From: Syncephalis fuscata
Lineage: Eukaryota > Zoopagomycota > Zoopagomycetes > Zoopagales > Piptocephalidaceae
Reading direction: 5' to 3'
NCBI GenBank assembly: GCA_025786725.1
Contig: JAHLTZ010000047.1
Span: 80,260 to 144,259 of the forward strand
Length of the DNA: 64,000 nt
The notes under the pieces: model-generated
What the model was told of the DNA's origin: nothing
Database searches by the model: none
The model's input: the letters and a program-made list of their open reading frames with translations, nothing else
In this document: positions 37,902-48,192 of the stretch, one piece after another
Position numbering within the stretch: position 1 is the first letter of the stretch
Layout: every line of letters begins with the position of its first letter
Position numbers and translations under genes: made by a program

Positions 37902-38627
37902 AATGTCATTTATTAACTATACTAATCCAGAGGACACCGAGTGGGTGAAGAACGCAACGAAAGTGTGAAATATTCCTGTAAATCCACTTGACAAAATAGC
38001 AGTGTGTGCTTTTTACGCAACAGCTGCAGAAGCAGACAATATTCCCGGCTTGCGCGAGCGATTAATGGCACGCCATCTTCAAACAATATTTGATATCATG
38101 ATTCTTTGTGGTTTTATTAGCAATTTTATTATAGCCAGCAAGATGGTTGCGCCGCGTCCTCGTTCGTTTATCGCTTGGTGGTGTCTGCTTCCATCGGCGC
38201 TAGGTGCAATAACATGTTTAATATTTGCACTTAACAACTGAGATACTCCTTTAATTGTCGCAATGTGTGGCGGTCTTTTGGATTTTCAAATGTAATATCA
38301 AGTATTTGCAACAGCTTGGTACTGCTTAACAAAGCCTATCTAGTCCTCTATCGACAGAAATGGGTCATATACAGCAGTATTTCATGCTGTCTTTCCATTG
38401 TGCTTCAACTAGGTAGCGCAGATTCCGATCTTTTTTCTTTATAAACTGGTGAGTACCTGTAAGCAACCATTATATATATATATATCTGACGTAAATTAGA
38501 ACAATTGTTACCACCATATTGGTACGTCACTGTAAAAACATGGGCAAAGCCATTAATCGGTCAAATAACCCCAAAGCGAGTTACATAGAGCATTTGTCGG
38601 AAATTGCAATAGCCAAGTTTTAGAATA
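37902..38627 (+). pseudogene. Multi-pass membrane protein fragment
   Basis: Starts MSFINYTNPEDTEWVKNAT at 37902, followed by a probable short intron (about 37961-38000). The exon 38002-38241 has two hydrophobic segments (IFDIMILCGFISNFIIAS and FIAWWCLLPSALGAITCLIF). A one-base frame change near 38237 then leads to LRYSFNCRNVWRSFGF and VISSICNSLVLLNKAYLVLY with further membrane segments up to a GTGAGT at about 38451. A possible last exon ends at TAG 38625-38627. Four or so membrane helices are visible, as in seven-helix receptor-like proteins of early fungi. The family is not identified. It may be a truncated gene or a broken copy. Confidence 0.4.
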
Positions 38628-39777
38628 GTGCCATTGTATATTTTAATTGTGTAAATGTTAGTAAATTTCCTGTAAAATAAAATGAAGAAAAAGGCTATGA
38701 TGTGATTTAAGTATTGGTGGCGGTCATTGAAAATAATCATAATGATTACCAATATTCTAATTTGAAGTCGATAAACTCCAAGAAACATCAGTTTTTTCGA
38801 AATTGATCTGGTATGGTACCACTTAATCGTAGACTTTTAAGAATATGTCTGAAATTCAAAGCTGCAGTCGTCACAGTGTCATAACCTTACACCATAAAAG
38901 TTTCATGAGTTTTCTTACAATTTTGGTTTGTGCACCTACAAACAATCTAGATGTAAATAAAATATTATTTGTATTCAGTCTATAAATTATAGTAGCTTAT
39001 AAGTTTATGACACTTTACTTTTGGATGATTGTGACGCTGATACGGACGTGGGTTATCGATTATTCTAAATGTTTCTAAACTTCAAGCTTGACAAGTGGGG
39101 CAGGTTTTAGAACTGTTATACTCATTAATTAAAATCACATTAAAACCACTCTTTTAAAGTATACGCTTCAAGCCAGCACCTCAAATAGGTTTTTGAAAAT
39201 TTACATGACTTGCAGATCAGTTACCAAATACCAAAGTAGCATTACTATCAAACTTTAATTTAATCTTATTGACAAGCTTTTGGCCAGCTTGCTGTTGTCT
39301 AATGTACAAACATAGCTTTAGTTTTCTAAATAACCAGTTTTGTTTGATAGAGTCTATATTTGTTTGATAAGCGTAGTATAGTGTTAGATATTGGCTGGAA
39401 ACAGCACGAACAGCAAGCTATTCTTTAAAATTAGATAAATTAACAGATTTTGTTTGACATTGAGACAATAAATATTCTTTTCTTTGAACATCGGGATACT
39501 TTGCTTTCAGTTTCAATTCGATTCTGCGATACTTCTTGTACCCAATATCAAAATGCCTTTAATTTAAAGTATATCTGTAGGTTATTGGCTTTTGAATGGT
39601 GTTGAAGTTATAGTGTGTTTATAGGCAAAATAACTTTATAAAAACACAACTATTTAACCATTGAATTACATTAAATAGTTATCAAGTTGTATAATAATTT
39701 ATTAGCTAATTTATTTGTAAAAGCAATAATGTTAATAAAATAGTGAAATAATGTTAAAAAGTATATATCTAAGCTGT
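38628..39777. other. Spacer holding one arm of an inverted repeat
   Basis: Noncoding, AT-rich. The segment 39342-39397 is an inverted copy of 42237-42292 (see the repeat entries). Nothing else is recognised. Confidence 0.5.
39342..39397 (+). repeat. Inverted repeat arm flanking the subtilase-like gene (left)
   Basis: This 56-nt segment matches the reverse complement of 42237-42292 with only a few differences; weaker similarity extends outward. The two arms enclose the subtilase-like gene. Confidence 0.6.
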
Positions 39778-41619
39778 TTAACCTTTCACTGTTCCATAAT
39801 ACGGAATAAAAACAGCACGGTCTGATGGTGGTTTATTGAATCTTGGATTAGGATCGAGTACAATATATCCGGAATATGACCATATCTCATTCTTTTGTAT
39901 ACTCGTGGGCGTACTAATCCGTACCAGAATCTCACCTTTTTGCTTTGGTTGTAGGCTAATAGATCCTGGAAAGGAAACGGCTGCGATTAGAGATTGTTTT
40001 GATAACATATCACTAAGATACGATACTCTTGGAGTCGCTTCAGCTGGAATATGTGAAATTTTATATAAGAGTGCAGTGTCGGAAAAAGATGAAATTTTGA
40101 TCTGTACATTCGCTGTATTGGCATAAGTACCTTCTATATTAATTGAAGATGGTTCAACGTGAATGCGTTCATCATCTATTAGTTTGCTAAGATTAATCAT
40201 GCCAGCACCTTGATGTTGTACAGGAATGTAGGAATCTACATTATTCTCTTTGACTGGAATTGCGTTGTTTTGTAATATAGTTTTGACATATCCAATGTCA
40301 ATCAAACTATTTTGATTGCGTTCAACTATCAGCGCAGTTGCACCGGCAACATATGCAACAGCAGCTGATATATCACTGAAATAAGGCTTGTCTCGTTTGT
40401 CATAAATGGTAGTAGTGTAAATTTTGTGACTTGGCGCTAAAATGTCAGGATAGAAAGGTGATATGAATGGTTGCTTTTGCGGTCCAGCTGTGTCGACAGT
40501 AATGCTACTATTTTCAATGTAGCCATACTTTTCTGCAAAAACATATTTATATGCAAGCTTATTTTCATAGCCTTTTTTAATAAATAAAGCATCTTTTTCA
40601 CTAATTTGAAATAAAGGTATATTACATCTTGTTTTTGCTCTAAAATCATCGCTTATAATGACAAGTGCAGCCATTCCGATCGCTTTAGCACGCTTTCGCA
40701 TGGCCAAAGTTTTTGTTGTTTTATACCAAATAAGTGCAATGTCATCTTTTTTAAAACCATCTAAATGATTTTTTAATTTGCGTGAATACTTGCTAGGAAT
40801 AACATCCACTTCTTTGCCAAAGTTATATTTCATATTTGAACATCTAGACGTAAATTCAATACGACGTCCCGTTGTTTTTTCTTCAAACCAATGCGATAAA
40901 CGATATTCTTGTTTAAAGCCACCAACGCTTAAGACAGGAAGACCTTGATATAAAAAGTAATTTGGATTCATAAAATTATTGGCTGATGCTGCAACAATCA
41001 TAATCACGCCATGTTTTGCAGCATCTTCTATTGTTTCTCTCAGCCGATTGCCATATTCATCTACAATGGCAATTTCCGGCAATACAATGATTTTCATTTG
41101 ATCATCAGTGATTGCAGTTATTAGAGCTTGCAACACCAATAAAGTTGAAGTCGGACCTTTACAGCCAAATACACGATAGGTGCCAAGTGTCGCCTCGGGC
41201 GCAACTCCAGTAAAATAAATGGTTTTTGCAACGGCAATTCCAGCTAGACTCATACCGCGATTGTTGCAATAAGGTATATTTTCGTAGTTTTTTTCATTAT
41301 CTACATATTTATGGTAGTGCTTATGATTCTTTTTAAATACATGAGCTTCGATATTTATTCCGCTATCAATGATTCCAAGCTTTACGCCCCTTCCTTTAAA
41401 GCCCATATCGTGAAGTGTTTTAACGCCGGTGGGTACATAGTAAGGTGTTGCATAAACTGGGTTATTAGTGATTTTGGAGCCAATATAGGGGCGGTTGTAA
41501 TTAGGTTTCGTGTAAAAGTCATCTTTATATGATTTGGTACTGTTTACGGCAAAATGTTGTGTTGAACAAAATAGCAGCAGTATAGAAGCTGCTAACTGCT
41601 GTGTCCGTCTTAATATCAT
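39778..41619 (-). CDS. Secreted subtilase-like protein lacking the catalytic His
   Basis: Intronless S8-family protein. The ATG at 41619 gives a signal peptide (MILRRTQQLAASILLLFCST); an upstream in-frame ATG at 41688 would bury it. The Asp motif is present (GVKLGIIDSGINIEAHVF). At the His site, where active subtilases read HGTHVAG, this protein reads NNRGMSLAGIAVA, so the catalytic His is replaced. VAASANN marks the oxyanion Asn region. A PA-type insertion follows (about residues 250-390). At the Ser site GTSMAxP is replaced by DISAAVAYVAGATALI, keeping a Ser but losing Gly, Thr and Pro. The C-terminal beta domain is Fn3-like (VQIKISSFSDTALLYKI). Overall order fits Vpr-like or pyrolysin-like subtilases. 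It is probably secreted, and probably inactive as a classical protease unless another residue substitutes. Confidence 0.8.
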   Translation of the reverse strand: MILRRTQQLAASILLLFCSTQHFAVNSTKSYKDDFYTKPNYNRPYIGSKITNNPVYATPYYVPTGVKTLHDMGFKGRGVKLGIIDSGINIEAHVFKKNHKHYHKYVDNEKNYENIPYCNNRGMSLAGIAVAKTIYFTGVAPEATLGTYRVFGCKGPTSTLLVLQALITAITDDQMKIIVLPEIAIVDEYGNRLRETIEDAAKHGVIMIVAASANNFMNPNYFLYQGLPVLSVGGFKQEYRLSHWFEEKTTGRRIEFTSRCSNMKYNFGKEVDVIPSKYSRKLKNHLDGFKKDDIALIWYKTTKTLAMRKRAKAIGMAALVIISDDFRAKTRCNIPLFQISEKDALFIKKGYENKLAYKYVFAEKYGYIENSSITVDTAGPQKQPFISPFYPDILAPSHKIYTTTIYDKRDKPYFSDISAAVAYVAGATALIVERNQNSLIDIGYVKTILQNNAIPVKENNVDSYIPVQHQGAGMINLSKLIDDERIHVEPSSINIEGTYANTANVQIKISSFSDTALLYKISHIPAEATPRVSYLSDMLSKQSLIAAVSFPGSISLQPKQKGEILVRISTPTSIQKNEIWSYSGYIVLDPNPRFNKPPSDRAVFIPYYGTVKG

Positions 41620-42667
41620 CGTACAACTAATTTTTGTATTGAAGAAGATGTATAATTTAATTATATAAAAAGTGCCGATAAAAAGCAAATAAAAACGAGA
41701 CGTATATAAGATAGGAATATTTGAATAAGTACCTGGTAGTTACTTTTAGACTCAAATGATATGGTTCTATAAAAGAATATTGGCATGTTTTAAATACCAT
41801 TTTAGATTGTCAAACAGGAAACTTAGAACGTGTGTTTAAAATAGTACTAATTGTAGAACGATAGCTCTATATCTATATATATTACTAGTAATTTGATTTT
41901 TATTTAAATTAGTGATTTTAATAATTACCATGCAATATTATATCTTCTTGATTAACTACTACAATTGCATATAACTTCTTATGGTGCTAACTGGTCATGA
42001 TATTACACATCAGCATACATAGTTTGACAGCTGTTTTATAGGTTGAATAGCTTAAAACTAAAATATATTTGGCTATACATAAAAATGGCACGCAACAATT
42101 TTTGTGTTTGTTAAATAGATCCAAGCATAATAAAACATAATAATATAGATTAAGCAAATGGTTTCAACAATTTCAAATGCTATTATAATAAAATTAATGC
42201 ATGTTTCAATGTATAAACATAAATAACAATTTTATTCAGTCAATCTCTAACAATATACTAGGCTTATCAAACAAATACAGACTCTATCAAATAAAACAAC
42301 TAAATGTGACTATGTTTATAGAAAGACCGAGTAAATTGATCATTAACAAGTAAAGGATTATCAAAACATTATATAACAGCATTATCAATTAAACAAAATG
42401 TGTAAAAAACATTTAAACTAACAAGATGAATTTATTACTGCAAGTTTGCATATTTAAATAAAAGCATCTGGTTACAAGCTTGTTGGTAGAATCATAATAC
42501 CATTGCTTAAAAGCTAAAAACTAAAGCATTGGCCAGAACTTGATAAATAAATAGACTGAACAGCGTAGTTGTCAAATGGTGCTGCTTTCTATCGAATATA
42601 TTTAAACTGTCCTGGACTAGTGGCCTAATTGCGCTACCAATGCCAATGCCGGAAATAGCGGTTGTTC
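41620..42667. other. Intergenic region with the right inverted repeat arm
   Basis: AT-rich noncoding sequence upstream of the subtilase-like gene. It contains the inverted repeat arm 42237-42292. No gene is recognised. Confidence 0.5.
42237..42292 (-). repeat. Inverted repeat arm flanking the subtilase-like gene (right)
   Basis: Reverse complement of 39342-39397 with a few mismatches. The arms are about 2.9 kb apart and the protease-like gene lies between them. Confidence 0.6.
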
Positions 42668-42816
42668 TTACTCGCATCCACCGCAGTTAAGCTCAAGTTT
42701 CCAGCAAAGGTCACATATAGGAGTATGCTTTAGTAGAGTTGGCCTAGCATCTACCATAGATATATTGGCCACAAAACCATGGCGATGGTGCAAACAACGG
42801 CAATAGAAAGCTTCAT
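42668..42816 (-). CDS. Small secreted Cys-rich peptide (about 49 residues)
   Basis: The ATG at 42816 begins MKLSIAVVCTIAMVL, the first half of a signal peptide. In the adjacent frame the sequence continues ANISMVDA, giving a normal signal peptide end, then a mature region with CDLCWKL and CGGCE, and TAA at 42668-42670. One base appears to be missing near 42771. The mature part of about 25 residues carries four Cys as CxxC pairs. No family is recognised. It lies about 1.2 kb from the secreted subtilase-like gene on the same strand. Taken as a candidate secreted effector-like peptide; the frame break makes it uncertain. Confidence 0.45.
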
Positions 42817-44199
42817 GATGATATTGCAATCAATAGGAAAAAACGTAGAATGAACTGCGTGAGTTGTTTGAAATAAAATGGATAAAAACGATGATTAGAC
42901 AGAGAGTAGAGCATGACGATGACAGCTATTTAAAAGGGATTTCTTTCTTTAAAAAATGATGTTAATTGCCATTTTTTGATTAACTAAAATTACGGAAACG
43001 TGCAAAATTCTAAATAAATCGTATTACTATATTTGGTAACAGTGCCCTTGAATTCACTTTTAAAGCAGATCGTCATTGTTTTCGATGTAAATAGCTCTTT
43101 ATTCCATCCTCCCAGTTGTTGATACTTTAGCACACTAGACAAATGGCGTGTTTACTTTCACTACATGGGTAAAATAATATTCTTTGTTTATAGCGCCGTA
43201 AAGTCTATATTTTATTGTGCGCTATGTAGCGTTATAAAGGTGTGGTATGTTTTGGCGTTTGCTGCTTTAGTTTAATATTATCTAGCGTGGATCATGAGCG
43301 CTTTATCGTGCGTTGCTACTTTGTCTTTGGGGGCTACAGCCTTCAACTTAACCCTAATCTGACCGTTTAGTTGCAGTATTCAATGAACAGTACTCGGCCT
43401 ATCCGTAGTCCCAGGGCTATTCTAATCTAAAGGCTTTGTTGCTATCAAAAAAATTAACTTGTAGTCGTTGTCTATCGGTCGTATCGGGCAAATTACGTGC
43501 TTTGGGACCGCGGCTGCTTGTTAGTTTTGCGGATAGACAGCATGGTGTTTATGGAGCTGGCGGTACGTCAGTGGAGTACAGGACGAAGAACTTTATTGGA
43601 TATCACATTTAAACGCGTGTACTGTTGTGTTTGCTATCGGGTAAAACCGTTAGCAAACACAACAATGACTGGTGTTTCTGCGGTGCTTATTGCTCTGTTT
43701 AGCGTGCAGAGTTTTTGACCAGTCGTAAAACTATTACTGAAAGACACCTTGACAAGGTAGTTTGCGATGAGCTGCTTGATGTACGCTTCATCCCACACTA
43801 GTTACATATTTACTAAAGCGGAGGTGTGGGGCAAGCGAGATGTATTGCAATATTGCAATGCAATCCTAGTTGATGACAAATCTTCAATTAGCTATAAGAT
43901 TTGGATGGAACCAAAGGATTCATTGGCTTGGTAGTTATGACGGATGGGACATGGTCCTTGACTATAATGAATATCTACACCACTGGTAGATATTAGGAAC
44001 TCGTATTCCGCGCATTTGGTCATTTAATAGCCATAGTCACGGGGGGAAGCTTCACCACTGTCATTGACTTACCAGCAATGTGTCGTCTTATAGCTATTGA
44101 TAATTGATAAACAGGACCACATACAGTACTTTAATACATCTGTACCAGAACAAATTCACATCCTTTCTAACTGACACCGACCAAAGAGACATCTATTTA
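42817..44199. other. Intergenic, slightly GC-richer patch, nothing identified
   Basis: Around 43180-44060 the base composition is less AT-rich than the surroundings and a 73-codon open frame (43497-43718) is present, but it has no recognisable features. It may be a remnant of a repeat element. Confidence 0.4.
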
Positions 44200-45060
44200 A
44201 TAAATGACTTTTATTCTTTTAATACATTTACTATTATACTGAATATATGTTTTATAATAATGAGTAGTTTTGGTGGTAAAATGACTTTTATTCTTAATGC
44301 ATTTATTCATTTACTATCAATCTGTTCTATGATGTACTGACATGTTGGGTAGATTGACTTTTATTATTTACACTTCATTTATTAATCAATTAAACTCGGC
44401 TGTTTATAAATATTGACTGACAGGCTCACATCTCACAATCTACGTCACTACATTTCTCTTTCTCTTTCTTTACACTTGACAGCATATATCCATTGCATAT
44501 ATTTGTACACTCCATATATACCATCTAAATAATGTCAGTAGTTATTTGACTACTAGTTAGATACACACACCTTCTACACTATGTACTTGCCTTGCCTTTT
44601 GTAATTACCTTCATTGCTTTGATAATTGGTATTGGCAACTTCTTTGACACGGTAAGTGCATTCCTGGCTTGTTTTTATGTTATGTTGCATATATGCTGTG
44701 AAATCTCGTTGTATGCTTTGTCTTTACTGTGACTACCACTGCAGATCGCACTGCTGTATTGGCATTGAATAAATATTCAGCGGCTATACTAGCAGTGCTT
44801 TCAATATTGCCGCTGTTGTATATGCACGACTGCCAGCACGACGAATGTAACGACTATATGCTGCCAAAGCTACTATATACTTTGGATTGCTATAGCTTGC
44901 CACTCTAGATTGTGCTGGCAACAGCATACACAGTGGTCATACTAAAGTGCAATCTACCACTGTTTCCAAAACAATCTGCGGCGGCATTCTATAGTAAAAG
45001 CAGAGCATACAACAGATTTGGCAGCATACAGTCACCGTAATCACCATGTACAGCTGCTAT
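44200..45060 (+). repeat. Direct repeat, left copy
   Basis: Highly similar to 50638-51290. Near-identical blocks include the run from about 44207 to 44520 and the later block around 44580-44700, ending in a diverged part. Inside, an AATGAGTAGTTTTGGT...AAATGACTTTTATTCTTAATG block is partly reiterated. No coding capacity is recognised. It could be an LTR-like or other noncoding mobile element, or a segmental duplication. Confidence 0.7.
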
Positions 45061-45169
45061 ACACATACAGCAGCAATAGCAGCATATCGTACTGCTCGTA
45101 TAGTCGCTGAGCAAGTTTTCAGTGCTGGAACAACAATGCGATCTACTGTTGTTGCTACTGTTGTATATG

Positions 45170-45300
45170 CATACAGAATAATAAATCTACAATAATGAGT
45201 ATTTTGATGGCTGGTGTCATCCACCACCCAGCTCCATCTTTAATAAAACGAATGTCTAGTTCAATTATACCAATGTTATTAAATGTAGTCATTTGGCTCA
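45170..45300 (+). repeat. Dispersed repeat, copy related to 16300-16440
   Basis: Shares an ordered series of short blocks with 16300-16440 and follows directly on the left direct repeat. Confidence 0.4.
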
Positions 45301-45606
45301 CAAACCATACTGAATGTTTAACAAACTTTTTAATAACAATAGCAGAAATTAATTAGTTAATTAAATCAGTGATACTATTGTTTAAATGAATAGTGTGCTT
45401 AGTATTGAATGTAGTTGTAGTCTAGTTATGTAACATCAATAAATTCAAACCAAATAAATAATATTACTTTAATCGTAAAGCAAATACTAAGCGTAAAATT
45501 AAATAGACAATAGCAATGCTGCCATTAATATAATATCATATTGTGTCAATAAACATTCCATACACTTTGTTAAAATCATTTAGTTCAACATACATAATAT
45601 CCTTCT

Positions 45607-45846
45607 TTGCTATTACTGATGCTTCATTTATTTAACCAATGCATTCAAAAGCATGCAATAACAGCACCAATCAACACTTGGTGGGGTAAAAAACCAAATG
45701 GATACACATTTCTTTCATTTGGAAAACCGTACCAAGCGATAGCACTAACTACAATATACAATACTGCAGTTGATACTTGTGTAAATAAAGGCAATTATCG
45801 GTATTGTAGTTGCATGCAGAAACAATGGTGCATGATAAAAATATAG
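45607..45846 (+). CDS. Hypothetical small Cys-containing protein
   Basis: Open frame of 79 codons: a hydrophobic start (MLLLMLHLFNQC) that may be a weak signal peptide, then a polar mature region whose last 26 residues hold four Cys (C-x8-C-x-C-x5-C). No family is recognised. It sits in an otherwise gene-poor, repeat-bearing stretch and may be a chance frame. Confidence 0.25.
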   Translation: MLLLMLHLFNQCIQKHAITAPINTWWGKKPNGYTFLSFGKPYQAIALTTIYNTAVDTCVNKGNYRYCSCMQKQWCMIKI

Positions 45847-48192
45847 CCCAAATGTATCTGCTGACTGGCACCAATGCTTGAATGACTGTAGAAAATGTTT
45901 TAGTATTGCTTAGTAGTAATATAATATCATACATCTAGTCAGCTGCTGTTCATATATGATTCATAGCGTACATGTAGTGTGGTTGTTTGTTGTTTGGATA
46001 GTGTTATTTTAAGTGTTATACAAACTAGATAAAAAACAAGTTGAAAAGTTGTTAAAAGCTGTTAATCGAGACAGCAGCTAATAAAGAGACTATGCGTCCA
46101 CCGGGAGTACTGACAATACTACGACTTGGGCATAAGTACCATTTGCCAGATGCACATAGCTTTTATTAGCCGCCACCAAGATGACGATGCTGTTTATAAA
46201 TGTTATAATATATTATAGCAATCTAAATGCAGCAATAAACATTACAAAACTACTGGTTCACCCAATTGTAGCTGACGTTTAAAGACAAACATCTATGAAT
46301 ACTACAGTAATTACAACTAAACAGCATATTGATATATGCTGATGCACTATTAAGAAATTGCAATATAACAGCTAGTCTACGCCACGCTACAACTAATCGT
46401 AGAATACCATCTATTCCTGCGACACGCCCCGAGGTTGCCCTATTTATTTGGTCCCCAGCGGTGGATTTCAGGTCTCTAGATGATATTGCGACTAACGCTA
46501 TACTGCAATCATTTAACAGCGCCCACAAGTAAACAGTAGTTGATATATGGCACTCATCACAAATGATCCACATATCACACCAATCTAGTGTGCGATGGCA
46601 GTGTTCAGCAAGTTGACTACTGCCACACACCTCCAGCGCGCATTACAAACAAGTGGACACTAACATATAGCCACCCATCACAGGTCACCGCATCAACATG
46701 AGGGGGCGTACAGCAATACTGACTTGCTAAACACTGCTACTGCACGCTCTAGCATCCCACATGTCTCCGCACTACACTAGTATACAGTCGCCTATTACAG
46801 GCAACCATATAATTATTGAGCCAGTACAATACAATAGTCTGCAATATCATATTACACATTCAATACAGTACACAAGTAAGAACACAGTATTTCATGGCAA
46901 CCAACAGGGGGACCACACGCCACTGGATGTAGCTACTAGACTTGATGCTCTCCATCAACAAACGGTTTACAGCACATAACAACTGGAAACAGAAGAAGGC
47001 GAGATAATGAGCAAAAGTGTTCCATGCGCGTCCTTATAAACCTGGTCTAAACATCTACCAATTGGAATGGACAATATAGGCAAGAAAGCATGTGGTGCTG
47101 TCTATTGGCGTATTGCACCCGTTGAGCTATTCTAGTACACAGTGCTATCTGTAACACGTCATTCATCCCACTTGACTTGTATTGCCATATATAATTGCTA
47201 GAATGGTAAACTGCTCATTTATTAAAGATGTGTAAATAAAATAGTTTATACTATAGATACATTGCTGGTATAGCACTTTGTTAGCTAATTAAAAGCATCA
47301 GCTCATATGTTGTGGTGAAACTGATGCGTGTAATTAACGGCCAGTATAAAGAACTGGGGAAATACAGGTAAACGTGATACAATGGTAATTGTATTTATCC
47401 TCTTATCAGTATATCAATTACATTCCTGCCTGCCTCTGCTTACATCCACCTTCCATTCTATGTCAGTCATGTTCTGCGCAAACTGCCACGTCATTTGCAA
47501 CAATTAGTTCCTTTGAATTGCCTAATGCGATCTAATCAAACGTGCTATTTTATTCACGTCGTGTTACTATACTAGCAGTATCTTTAGATGTTAGCAAATG
47601 GCCCACTTTTTCAAAATGCACCCGCCATTTCGCACACAATCAAATTGGTCGATCCACACAATATTTATTACTTTTATTAGTTAAACAAAGTGGCTTTTCC
47701 TTTAAAAATATGGTATATCACATAATCTGCCGATTGAGTTTCAATATTGTCAAATGGAAATAAAATGCAATATGATTATAATATATTGCAAAAAGTATGC
47801 TAGAATTAATTGGCTGAAAAGAAGAATATACGCGTAATCTTATTGACTGCAAGGATCAATATGCAAACCAGAATGATGTAGCCATGTATGTTGGCCAAAT
47901 AGTCATACAAGTTGTCGATAAACGCGATAGTTTGCTTTACAGCTTACAAACACAGCAATATATTAGTAACTGAATATGCTACAAGTGCTACGTTAAATAT
48001 CTGCAAAATAAAACACTATTATTGTACTATTGTCTTGAATGCTCATCATATCTTAATACTGTACGTGTATTTAAACTCATGGAAAGCGTGACGAACATGT
48101 TTTACTTTACTTTTTGTTATCATTTTCTTTTAACGTTCATTTTCAATTGAAGTCTACTCGTTTTAACATCTGTATCCAATATTGCTAACACC
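45847..48192. other. Gene-poor region upstream of the kinase gene
   Basis: A less AT-rich patch at about 46340-46980 has open frames on both strands (for example 46329-46532) with no recognisable domain; it looks like decayed element sequence. The rest is AT-rich. The last 150 nt should contain the promoter of the kinase gene. Confidence 0.4.

Noticed and set aside
46250-46630. Minus-strand frame of 126 codons
   Set aside because: It has no recognisable motif, a competing frame exists on the other strand, and it lies in repeat-like sequence.
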